From the NCBI GenBank assembly GCA_964643725.1, contig CAZXTL010000010.1, forward strand, positions 1 through 55,418: a stretch of DNA of 55,418 nt, given 5' to 3'. The notes beneath the pieces were generated by a model that was not told the DNA's origin, did not search any database, and was given only the letters and a program-made list of their open reading frames with translations. This DNA is from DYQY01 sp964643725. Lineage in GTDB: Bacteria; Margulisbacteria; Riflemargulisbacteria; GWF2-35-9; DYQY01. Positions 34,656-42,077 of the stretch are shown here, piece by piece; the stretch's first letter is position 1, and the number at the start of each line of letters is the position of its first letter. A program made the position numbers and the translations under genes.

Positions 34656-34680
34656 TTTATGCTGAGCTTGTCGAAGTATA
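34632..34680 (+). repeat. imperfect direct repeat at the fabD-fabG junction
   Basis: The end of fabD (CTGAG...CCGAAGTATA) is repeated just after its stop as CTGAGCTTGTCGAAGTATA (34662-34680). The second copy also resembles a dispersed repeat seen in many bacterial genomes. Confidence 0.5.
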
Positions 34681-34699
34681 GAGTAACAGAGGAGGGAAT

Positions 34700-35437
34700 A
34701 TGAGTCTTAAAGGAAAAGTCGCAGTAGTTACAGGTGGAGCCAGAGGTATTGGTAAAGCAATAGCAATGGAGTTAGCTTCAAGAGGTGCAGATATAGCAAT
34801 ATTGGATATGGCTAGTAGCGAGACACCTAAGGAGATTGCAGATAAATACGGAGTAAGAACCATCGAGATTATGTGTAATGTAGCAGACGAAGCAAGTGCT
34901 GAGAAATCTATAGAAGATGTAATTGAGAAATTAGGAGCTGTAGATATTCTTATTAATAATGCTGGAATAACAAGAGACAACTTAATGTTACGTATGAAGC
35001 ATGAAGAATGGGATGCTGTTATCAGTATTAATCTTACAGGTGTTTATAATATGTGTAAGGCAGTTGTTAGACCTATGATGAAGGCAAAATCAGGCAAGAT
35101 AGTTAATATCGCATCTGTTGTTGGCCAAATGGGTAATCCAGGTCAGGCTAACTATGCAGCTGCTAAAGCAGGAGTTATTGGCCTTACTAAGACTATTGCT
35201 AGAGAGTTTGCTAAAAAGAATATTCAGGCGAACGCAGTTGCTCCTGGATTTATTGATACAGATATGACTAAGAAACTTTCTCAGGAAGTTGTTAATTATT
35301 TCGTAAGTAATATTCCTACAGGTACATTTGGTACTCCTGAGGATGTTGCAAAGGCAGTTGCTTTTTTGAGTTCTGCTGATGCAAATTACATAACTGGACA
35401 AGTCATCAATGTTGATGGCGGTCTAGTAATGAGTTAG
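34700..35437 (+). CDS. fabG: 3-oxoacyl-ACP reductase
   Basis: The 245-residue short-chain dehydrogenase has the NADPH fold GGARGIGKAIA, NNAGITRDN, N111, and the triad S139, Y152 and K156 (NYAAAKAG). DNLMLRM and the ending NVDGGLVMS are typical of FabG. It reduces the keto group in each elongation cycle. GAGGAGG lies 5 nt before the ATG. Confidence 0.95.
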   Translation: MSLKGKVAVVTGGARGIGKAIAMELASRGADIAILDMASSETPKEIADKYGVRTIEIMCNVADEASAEKSIEDVIEKLGAVDILINNAGITRDNLMLRMKHEEWDAVISINLTGVYNMCKAVVRPMMKAKSGKIVNIASVVGQMGNPGQANYAAAKAGVIGLTKTIAREFAKKNIQANAVAPGFIDTDMTKKLSQEVVNYFVSNIPTGTFGTPEDVAKAVAFLSSADANYITGQVINVDGGLVMS

Positions 35438-35465
35438 TTTTTTAAATAATAAGGAGGTGAACAAA

Positions 35466-35705
35466 ATGAATGAACAAGAAATTTATGAAAAAGTTAAAGC
35501 AGTTGTTGTTGAACAGCTAGGAGTTAACGAAAGTGAAGTTACAAAAACGGCTTCATTTGTCGAAGATCTAGGAGCTGATTCGTTAGACAGCGTAGAATTA
35601 TTAATGGCTCTTGAAGAAGAGTTTGGAACAGAGATTTCTGATGAAGATGCAGAAGGTCTTAAATCAGTAGCAGATACAGTAAAATACATTAAAGGTAAAC
35701 TTTAA
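35466..35705 (+). CDS. acpP: acyl carrier protein
   Basis: The 79 residues contain LGADSLDSVEL, where S39 receives the phosphopantetheine arm. The protein is acidic and of usual size. The ATG at 35466 has AAGGAGGTG 6-8 nt upstream; an in-frame GTG at 35457 lies inside that site and is rejected. Confidence 0.96.
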   Translation: MNEQEIYEKVKAVVVEQLGVNESEVTKTASFVEDLGADSLDSVELLMALEEEFGTEISDEDAEGLKSVADTVKYIKGKL

Positions 35706-35716
35706 AAATAAAATTT

Positions 35717-35755
35717 GTTTCCTAGAATGATTGGTTAACAATTGTTCTGGGAAAC
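35717..35755 (+). promoter_or_regulatory. long hairpin between acpP and the fabK-like gene
   Basis: GTTTCCTAGAA (35717-35727) pairs with TTCTGGGAAAC (35745-35755) with a single U-G wobble, around a 17-nt loop that contains the palindrome AACAATTGTT. It ends 8 nt before the ATG at 35764 and has no U-tract, so it is unlikely to be a simple terminator. It may control translation or act as an operator. Confidence 0.5.
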
Positions 35756-35763
35756 GTTATGAG

Positions 35764-36747
35764 ATGATAAAAATGGAATTAAAATTATTAAAAATAAGAG
35801 ATTTTGAGCCGGTACTTCCGATAATTCAGGGAGGGATGGCCATAAGAATATCAACCGGCAACTTAGCAGGAGCAGTAGCAGCTGAGAACGCCATAGGGCT
35901 TATTGCCGCATCAGGCATGGAGCAAGACGAATTAATAAATGAAGTTAAAATAGCCAGAGCAAAGTCCGGAGGAAAAGGGTTAGTTGGCGTTAATATAATG
36001 ATCGCCGCTACAGAGTGTTTGGATTTAGTAAGGACCGCGTTATCGGCTTCCGTTGACCTTATTGTGGTTGGCGCTGGGTTTTCCAAAGAAGTTTTTAAGA
36101 TAGTAAAAGAAAGTGGGAAAAAGGTTGCAATAGTACCAGTTGTATCTTCAGCTAAAGCAGCTAAGTTATCTTTAAAGCTAGGCGCAGATGCTGTTGTTGT
36201 TGAAGGAACAGAGGCTGGTGGTCACTTGGGAACTGATAGACCAATGAAAGAAATACTTAAAGAAGTGATAGATGAAATAAATGGAGAAATACCAGTCATA
36301 GCTGCAGGCGGAGTTTTGTATGGCAAAGACATCTGTGAAGTTATGAAAATGGGTGCCAGTGGTGTTCAGATGGCAACAAGATTTGTGATGAGTGATGAAT
36401 GTAATGCAGATAGAAAATTTAAGGAAATGTATATTAAGTATGGCGATAGAGAAACTGTTAAGTTTTTGAGTCCTGTAGGTTATCCTGGAAGAGCTATTCC
36501 AAATGCGTACATTGATAGAGTAGAAGCGGGGGAGATTAAGGATCGCTGTACTCATCTTTGCTTAAAATCTTGTAGTAGAAGGTTTTGCATAATTGAGTCT
36601 TTAATCAGATCACAAAAAGGTGATGTTGAGAATGGTATAGTTTTTGCTGGAGCCAGATTTAATGAAATTAAAGATATTCTTCCTGTAAAAGTTATAATTC
36701 AGAATTTATTAAGAGAAATCAAAAATTGTTCGGAGGAAGTAGCATGA
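35764..36747 (+). CDS. fabK: FabK-like enoyl-ACP reductase / NAD(P)H-dependent flavin oxidoreductase
   Basis: About 327 residues. The FMN-binding TIM barrel shows PIIQGGMAIRIS, GVNIMIAA, VEGTEAGGHLG (catalytic His of the family), VIAAGGVLYG and GVQMATRFV. Enoyl-ACP reductase II (FabK) and nitronate monooxygenases share this fold; the operon position argues for FabK. A C-terminal cluster CTHLCLKSCSRRFC carries four Cys and is found in some family members. No strong Shine-Dalgarno is seen; the ATG at 35764 follows a hairpin and an alternative ATG lies at 35773. fabF overlaps by four bases. Confidence 0.8.
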   Translation: MIKMELKLLKIRDFEPVLPIIQGGMAIRISTGNLAGAVAAENAIGLIAASGMEQDELINEVKIARAKSGGKGLVGVNIMIAATECLDLVRTALSASVDLIVVGAGFSKEVFKIVKESGKKVAIVPVVSSAKAAKLSLKLGADAVVVEGTEAGGHLGTDRPMKEILKEVIDEINGEIPVIAAGGVLYGKDICEVMKMGASGVQMATRFVMSDECNADRKFKEMYIKYGDRETVKFLSPVGYPGRAIPNAYIDRVEAGEIKDRCTHLCLKSCSRRFCIIESLIRSQKGDVENGIVFAGARFNEIKDILPVKVIIQNLLREIKNCSEEVA

Positions 36748-37991
36748 CGAAGAAAAGAGTTGTTGTAACAGGTTTGGGATTGATAACGCCATTAGGTAAT
36801 GACACAAAAACAACTTGGGATAATTTACTAGCTGGTAAGAGTGGAGTTGTTTATCTTGCAGATGAAGGATTCAATGATTTTCCTACAAGAATAGCAGGCA
36901 CAGTAAAAGGGTTTAATCCAGAAGATTTTGGTATGAATGCAAAAGATGCTAGAAGAATGTCTATGTTTATACAATACGCATTAGCTGCATCTAAAGAAGC
37001 AATAAAGGACTCAGGTATTGATGTGCAAGCGGAAGCTGACATGATAGGCGTGGGTATAGGTTCTGGTGTTGGTGGGATTGATGTAATGGCTGAGAATGCT
37101 ATAGCTTTGCATGAAAGAGGAGTAAGAAAAGTATCTCCTTTTACTGTTCCTATGATGATTAATGATATGGCCGCTGGAATTGTTAGTATTGAAACAGGAG
37201 CTAAGGGACCAAATTTTTGTGTAACTACTGCCTGTGCATCAGGAACACATTCAATTGGTGATAGTTATAAGTTTATTCAAGATGGTCAGGCAGTTGCTAT
37301 GATTGCTGGTGGATCAGAAGCTGCAGTGACTCCTTTAGGGATGGCAGGTTTCTGTGCTGCAAAGTCGCTATCTACTAGAAATGATGCTCCAGAGAAAGCA
37401 AGTCGTCCTTTTGATAATGATAGAGATGGATTTGTAATGGGTGAAGGCGCGGGGATGTTGATATTAGAAGAGTTAGAGCATGCTCAGGCAAGAGGTGCGA
37501 AGATATATGCAGAGCTTGTTGGGTTTGGTCTTTCAGGTGATGCTTATCACTTAACAGCTCCTCCAGAAGACGGTAATGGTGCTGCCAGAGCGATGAAAAT
37601 GGCGCTTAAAGATGCTGGGTTAGAACCAGAAGATGTTGATTATATTAATGCTCATGGAACATCAACAAAGCTTAATGATCAGCAAGAAACTAATGCTATT
37701 AAATCTGTATTTGGTGAACATGCTTACAAAGTAATGGTTAGTTCAACTAAATCTATGACTGGTCACCTATTAGGTGCAGCTGGTGCGATAGAGGCAGTTT
37801 TTATTGCAAAGGCTATAGAAACTGGAATGGTTCCTCCAACAATTAATTATGATACTCCAGATACTGAGTTAGGTTTAGATCTTGACTATGTTCCTAATGT
37901 AGCAAGGAAGGCAGAAGTTAAAGTTGCTCTTTCTGATTCATTTGGTTTTGGTGGTCATAATGGTGTTTTAGTTATGAAAAAGTTTGTTTAG
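36744..37991 (+). CDS. fabF: beta-ketoacyl-ACP synthase II
   Basis: The ATG at 36744 is chosen because GGAGG precedes it and MTKKRVVVTGLGLITPLGND is the standard start; its ATGA overlaps the fabK-like stop. The 415-residue product has C164 in TACASGTHS, H304 in NAHGTSTK and H341 in TGHLLGAAGA, the Cys-His-His triad of elongating synthases. It is the last gene of the fab operon. Confidence 0.96.
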   Translation: MTKKRVVVTGLGLITPLGNDTKTTWDNLLAGKSGVVYLADEGFNDFPTRIAGTVKGFNPEDFGMNAKDARRMSMFIQYALAASKEAIKDSGIDVQAEADMIGVGIGSGVGGIDVMAENAIALHERGVRKVSPFTVPMMINDMAAGIVSIETGAKGPNFCVTTACASGTHSIGDSYKFIQDGQAVAMIAGGSEAAVTPLGMAGFCAAKSLSTRNDAPEKASRPFDNDRDGFVMGEGAGMLILEELEHAQARGAKIYAELVGFGLSGDAYHLTAPPEDGNGAARAMKMALKDAGLEPEDVDYINAHGTSTKLNDQQETNAIKSVFGEHAYKVMVSSTKSMTGHLLGAAGAIEAVFIAKAIETGMVPPTINYDTPDTELGLDLDYVPNVARKAEVKVALSDSFGFGGHNGVLVMKKFV

Positions 37992-38019
37992 TCACTATTT
38001 GATAAGTGTTTTTGTAACC

Positions 38020-38051
38020 AATGAACCATTGAACTAGTGAACGAATGAACT
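38020..38051 (+). repeat. 8-bp tandem repeat (AATGAACC type, 4 units) overlapping the rnhB start
   Basis: AATGAACC, ATTGAACT, AGTGAACG and AATGAACT follow one another. The rnhB start codon (38045-38047) lies in the last unit. The unit is the reverse complement of the GGTTCATT array at 20091-20114. Confidence 0.75.
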
Positions 38052-38614
38052 ATACTGTTGGTGTAGACGAAGCAGGCAGAGGTGCTTTAGCAGGTCCAGT
38101 GGTGGCAGCTGCAGTAATTTTTTCTAAGAACCAAGATATTTCAGCTTTTAAAGATTCAAAAAAATTAAGTCCAGCACAACGAGAGCAAATCTATCAGCAG
38201 ATAGTTACTGAGTCTTTTGCGGTAGCAGTTGGGGTAGTTCATCATGATGTTATTGATAGAATAAACATACTTCAAGCAACTTTTGTAGCGATGAAAAAGT
38301 CAGTGTTGCGTTTAGGATTACCCTTAAGAAGAGTTTTGATAGATGGCGATAAAGTTATCCCAGGGTTTGAACAATCTCAAAAAGCTATTATTAAAGGAGA
38401 CGATAAAGTCCCTCTTATTTCTGCTGCATCAATTGTTGCAAAAGTAACACGAGATAGAATTATGCGTGGATATAGTAAAGTTTATAGTGAATATGGATTT
38501 GAACAGCATAAAGGCTATGGCACTAAGCAACATTATCTTGGTATTAGAGCGGTTGGACTATGTAAGATTCATAGAAGGTCGTTTAATACTTCTGAACAAT
38601 TGTCTTTATTTTAA
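38045..38614 (+). CDS. rnhB: ribonuclease HII
   Basis: The 189-residue protein begins YTVGVDEAGRGALAGPVVAAAV, with the DEAGRG motif. It also has LIDGDKVIPG, ASIVAKVTRDRIM and KGYGTKQHY, all expected for RNase HII. It removes ribonucleotides from DNA and RNA-DNA hybrids. No Shine-Dalgarno is seen; the start is embedded in an 8-bp tandem repeat. It ends 3 nt before the convergent unknown gene. Confidence 0.95.
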   Translation: MNYTVGVDEAGRGALAGPVVAAAVIFSKNQDISAFKDSKKLSPAQREQIYQQIVTESFAVAVGVVHHDVIDRINILQATFVAMKKSVLRLGLPLRRVLIDGDKVIPGFEQSQKAIIKGDDKVPLISAASIVAKVTRDRIMRGYSKVYSEYGFEQHKGYGTKQHYLGIRAVGLCKIHRRSFNTSEQLSLF

Positions 38615-38617
38615 TAT

Positions 38618-39169
38618 TTACTCACTTGGATTGTTAGCATAATGGTTTTTTCTCTTTGTTATAATGTCTATAAATTTTTCCTTAAGTTGTGGTTGAAATT
38701 CTATTAGACCATCAATAGTTTGTTTCAGTGAGATAGTGAAGCAAGCAGCGTTAGAGAATAACGTATCATTAGTTTTTTTTATTAAAAAAGAGGTTAACAG
38801 TTCAATTTGTTCTTGGGTTAGTTGATTCCAGCAAGCTTTTATGTTTTTAATTAGACAGATAAGTTCGAATTGAGCCATATGGTTTTCAGTATAATATCCA
38901 TTACTGTATGATAAACCTGGCAATTTTCTTATAAGGAAATTCTCATCAGTAATTAGTTTTATTATATTTGCTGGCGATGGAGCGTCCATCATTGTTTCAA
39001 TTTCTTTTAGTTTTTCTAAATAGGAGAGTTCTTTTTCTTTAGATACATATTTTAGTTCAGTGTTTCTATAGAATAGTACTCGATGTGGATAGTTGCCAAT
39101 CATTTCTTCCCACTCTTTTATCCATTTTTGTTGTTTAGGCAAAGAAATAGCTATTAGTTTGTGTTTCAT
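38618..39169 (-). CDS. hypothetical protein
   Basis: A 183-residue, mostly helical, soluble protein with no domain that I recognise. It is rich in Lys/Glu and shows ELICLIKNIKACWNQLTQEQIELLTSFLIKK, which could form a helical bundle. The opening MKHKLIAIS, and the upstream GATAATTTAATATGAA, match those of the unknown gene at 25148-25528. This hints at a common origin for the 5' regions. No Shine-Dalgarno is present. Confidence 0.6.
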   Translation of the reverse strand: MKHKLIAISLPKQQKWIKEWEEMIGNYPHRVLFYRNTELKYVSKEKELSYLEKLKEIETMMDAPSPANIIKLITDENFLIRKLPGLSYSNGYYTENHMAQFELICLIKNIKACWNQLTQEQIELLTSFLIKKTNDTLFSNAACFTISLKQTIDGLIEFQPQLKEKFIDIITKRKNHYANNPSE

Positions 39170-39203
39170 ATTAAATTATCGTGGAAATTATTCTGGAGTT
39201 GCA

Positions 39204-39209
39204 TATAAT
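39204..39209 (+). promoter_or_regulatory. predicted -10 element of yraN, leaderless type
   Basis: A perfect TATAAT is followed by exactly 6 nt and the ATG at 39216. No Shine-Dalgarno. Confidence 0.45.
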
Positions 39210-39215
39210 TTAGGT

Positions 39216-39560
39216 ATGAGTGTTTATAAAGGTGCTAAAGGTGAGCAAGTTGCAGAGAAGTATTTGATGTCATTAGGATATCAGATATTGGCTAGGAATT
39301 ATCATTCTTATTTTGGAGAGATAGATTTAATCTGCAAAAAAGGAGAAACAGTTGTTTTTGTTGAGGTTAAAAACTATAAGAAGAATAGCATAACAACTCC
39401 TTATCAGGCGGTGAGTTCTTCTAAGCAACATAAGATAATAACAACAGCAAAAAGGTATGTAATGGAGAATAATCTGGATAATGTGTCAGTTCAGTTTGAT
39501 GTTTTGATAATAGAATCAGGGAATGTTATTGATCATTTAGAGGGTGCGTTTATTTTGTAA
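39216..39560 (+). CDS. yraN: YraN family protein (UPF0102, predicted endonuclease fold)
   Basis: The ATG at 39216 gives a 114-residue product beginning with GAKGEQVAEKYLMSLGYQILARNY, the usual YraN start; an upstream in-frame ATG at 39093 would add 41 unrelated residues. GEIDLICKKGETVVFVEVK carries the D-ExK core of a restriction-nuclease-like fold. The family has no settled function and is commonly beside rnhB, as here (one gene away). Confidence 0.88.
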   Translation: MSVYKGAKGEQVAEKYLMSLGYQILARNYHSYFGEIDLICKKGETVVFVEVKNYKKNSITTPYQAVSSSKQHKIITTAKRYVMENNLDNVSVQFDVLIIESGNVIDHLEGAFIL

Positions 39561-39604
39561 GCAATACATTTAGTTAATTACATATATTTTTTAATTTTGG
39601 TAAA

Positions 39605-39633
39605 TTGACTTACGATAATTAACATAGTAGGAT
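39605..39633 (+). promoter_or_regulatory. predicted promoter of pta-ackA
   Basis: TTGACT (39605-39610), 17-nt spacer, TAGGAT (39628-39633), then 9 nt to the ATG at 39643. The -35 matches that of the two OmpA promoters. Confidence 0.5.
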
Positions 39634-39642
39634 TTTTGAGGT

Positions 39643-40635
39643 ATGCAATTATTACAAGATTTTATAAATAAAGCTAAAGCAAAGAAATTAAAGATAGTTT
39701 TACCTGAAACTTCAGATGATAGGATTATACAGGCAACTAAGAAAATAATAGAATTAGAGCTTTCTCATATAATATTAGTAGGTGATAGAGCAATCCTTCA
39801 AACTAAATTTTCTGAATATGAACTATCAAATGTAACCATTTACGATTCTGCACAAGATACAGAAATGACAGATAAATTGTCAGCCATACTTTATGAGAAG
39901 AGAAAGCATAAAGGAATGACAATTGATAAGGCCAGAGAAGAGGTTGTTAGTAAGACTCATTATTTTGGAGCATTATTAGTAGAAATAGGAGTGGCAGATG
40001 GAATGGTCTGTGGTGCAGCTTGTACAACAGGAGAAACCATCAGATCTATCGTTTATTGTGTTGGCATAAAGCCAGAAAGCAAACTTATTTCTAGTTTCTT
40101 TGTTATGGTTACACCAAAAGAAGAGTTTGGTGTTAATGGGACGTTATTTTTTGCTGATTGTGGGGTTAACCCAAATCCAAACACAGAAGAGTTAGCAAGT
40201 ATTGCGATAGACACTGCTACATCTTTTAAGCAATTAATGGGTATGGAACCAGTAGTTGGAATGCTTTCTTTTTCAACCAAGGGTAGCGCAAAGCACGAGT
40301 TGGTTGATAAAGTGATTAATGCAACGGAAATAGTTAAAACTAACAGACCAGACCTTATTGTTGATGGTGAGTTCCAGTTAGATGCTGCCATTGTTCCCGC
40401 TATAGCTGCAAAGAAAGCTCCAGACAGTAAAGTCGCAGGCAAGGCTAATTGTTTAATATTCCCAGACCTTCAAGCTGGAAATATTGGCTACAAACTGACT
40501 GAGAGGCTAGCAGGGGCAGTTGCTATTGGACCTATAATTCAAGGGTCAAAAAAACCGATAAATGATTTAAGTAGAGGCTGTAGCGTGGATGATATTGTTT
40601 ATGTAACTGCAATAACAATCCTGCAAGTTGAGTAA
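39643..40635 (+). CDS. pta: phosphate acetyltransferase
   Basis: The 330-residue protein matches the single-domain Pta form: KIVLPETSDDRII, VADGMVCGAACTTGETIRS, NPNPNTEELASIA, MLSFSTKGSAKHE and DGEFQLDAAIVP. It converts acetyl-CoA and phosphate to acetyl-phosphate. It lacks the N-terminal regulatory domains of long Pta proteins. ackA starts immediately after its stop codon, so acetyl-CoA is turned into acetate and ATP by a coupled pair. A phosphotransbutyrylase is less likely given the sequence pattern. Confidence 0.93.
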   Translation: MQLLQDFINKAKAKKLKIVLPETSDDRIIQATKKIIELELSHIILVGDRAILQTKFSEYELSNVTIYDSAQDTEMTDKLSAILYEKRKHKGMTIDKAREEVVSKTHYFGALLVEIGVADGMVCGAACTTGETIRSIVYCVGIKPESKLISSFFVMVTPKEEFGVNGTLFFADCGVNPNPNTEELASIAIDTATSFKQLMGMEPVVGMLSFSTKGSAKHELVDKVINATEIVKTNRPDLIVDGEFQLDAAIVPAIAAKKAPDSKVAGKANCLIFPDLQAGNIGYKLTERLAGAVAIGPIIQGSKKPINDLSRGCSVDDIVYVTAITILQVE

Positions 40636-41832
40636 ATGATAATACTAGTTTTAAACTGTGGTAGTTCTTCAGTAAAATACGCGTTGTATGACTGGGATAA
40701 TAATTCCTTAATAACAAAAGGTAATCTAGAAAGAATTGGCCAAGAAGGCGGTTACTGCTCGCATAAAGAGGCAATTGAAAATATGTTGCTTGGGCTTGCC
40801 CAAGGTGAAGAAAAAGTAATAGGCAGCATTAAGGACATCAATGCAGTTGGTCATAGGGTGGTTCACGGTGGCGATAAGTTCAATAAGTCAGTTTTAGTTA
40901 CAGATGAAGTGTTAAAGGTAATAAAAGATGTTGCTCAGTTGGCTCCATTGCATAATCCACCAAATATTGTAGGAATAGAGTCAGCAATGGAGATAATGCC
41001 AGGAGTTCCTCAGGTAGCTATTTTTGATACAGCATTTCATCAGACGCTTCCGCCTGAAGCTTATATGTATCCCGTTCCTTATGAATGGTATGAGCAGTAT
41101 GGGATAAGAAGATATGGGTTCCATGGTTCTTCTCATTTATATGTGAGTAAAAGAGCGTCTCGTTTTCTTGGTATTCCAAACGACAAATCAGATTTGATAA
41201 CTTTACATATTGGTAATGGAGTTAGTTTTACTGCTATTGAGAATGGGAAATCAGTTGATACTTCAATGGGATTCACGCCTTTAGAAGGGGCAATGATGGG
41301 TACAAGGTCAGGGGATATCGATCCAGCAATAGTTGGATATATGTCTGAGAAGTTAAACATAACAGCAGCAGATACTATACAGATATTGAACAAAAAAAGT
41401 GGTCATTTAGGGATTACTGGTAAATATACGGACAGAAGAGATATCACAGCAGCTATTGCTGAGGGTGATAAAAGAGCAGAACTTAGTATGTCTATGGAAG
41501 TGCATAGGATAAATAAGTATATTGGTGCTTATATGGCTAGGTTAAATAAAGTGGATGCTATTGTTTTTACTGCAGGTGTTGGCGAGAATAATGCTTATAT
41601 CAGAGAGAAAGCCATGGATACTCTTGCAAACATTGGTGTTAAGTTAGATAAAGACAAAAATAGACTAGTGAATTCTAAATATGGGGAAGCGTTGATTTCC
41701 TCACCTGATTCTAATGTAAAAGTTATTGTGATTCCTACTGATGAAGAAGCTGTATTGGTTGAAGATGTTGCCGCTATTTTACAAGGCACATATGATTTTC
41801 ATTGGAATTATAAGTATAGATTTGAAAGCTAA
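40636..41832 (+). CDS. ackA: acetate kinase
   Basis: The 398-residue protein has LVLNCGSSSVKYALYD, GHRVVHGG, AIFDTAFHQTLPPEAY, YGFHGSSHLYVS, HIGNGVS, TPLEGAMMGTRSGDIDPA and FTAGVGENN, the full ASKHA-fold set. It makes ATP from acetyl-phosphate. The ATG directly follows the pta stop codon with no own Shine-Dalgarno, so translation is probably coupled. The stop codon lies in the loop of a 9-bp hairpin. Confidence 0.96.
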   Translation: MIILVLNCGSSSVKYALYDWDNNSLITKGNLERIGQEGGYCSHKEAIENMLLGLAQGEEKVIGSIKDINAVGHRVVHGGDKFNKSVLVTDEVLKVIKDVAQLAPLHNPPNIVGIESAMEIMPGVPQVAIFDTAFHQTLPPEAYMYPVPYEWYEQYGIRRYGFHGSSHLYVSKRASRFLGIPNDKSDLITLHIGNGVSFTAIENGKSVDTSMGFTPLEGAMMGTRSGDIDPAIVGYMSEKLNITAADTIQILNKKSGHLGITGKYTDRRDITAAIAEGDKRAELSMSMEVHRINKYIGAYMARLNKVDAIVFTAGVGENNAYIREKAMDTLANIGVKLDKDKNRLVNSKYGEALISSPDSNVKVIVIPTDEEAVLVEDVAAILQGTYDFHWNYKYRFES

Positions 41833-42075
41833 CGCTTTCAAAAAATCCAAATTCCAAAACCAAAATGACAAATAAATCAGAAAATGACAAATTCTTAAAT
41901 TGTGAGCAGCTATAAATTCCCCCTTAATAAGGGGGATACTTTTTTGCTTAGCAAAAAAGAGGGGGATTTATTGTAATTTTAAGATTTAATGATTTATTTG
42001 CCTGCCCCTCGTAGCTTTAGCGTAGTGGGGGATTTTGACATTTGAGTTTTGGATTTCTAAAAGCAAAGCTTTTAG
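41821..42075. repeat. composite inverted-repeat element between ackA and lptF
   Basis: No gene lies here. The left end is a hairpin TTTGAAAGC/GCTTTCAAA (41821-41842) and the right end a hairpin CTAAAAGC/GCTTTTAG (42057-42075). The flanking sequences inside (AAATCCAAA..., CAAATAAATCA...) are imperfect inverted copies of each other. The centre holds CCCCCTT-aat-AAGGGGG (41919-41935), TTTTTTGC-tta-GCAAAAAA (41940-41958) and GAGGGGG. A further CCCCTCGTAGC...GTAGTGGGG hairpin element (about 42003-42033) interrupts the right arm. Confidence 0.65.
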
Positions 42076-42077
42076 TG

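Noticed and set aside
41821..41842. Hairpin at the ackA stop as a rho-independent terminator
   Set aside because: The stem is followed by A-rich, not U-rich, sequence in the ackA direction, and it belongs to a larger inverted repeat.
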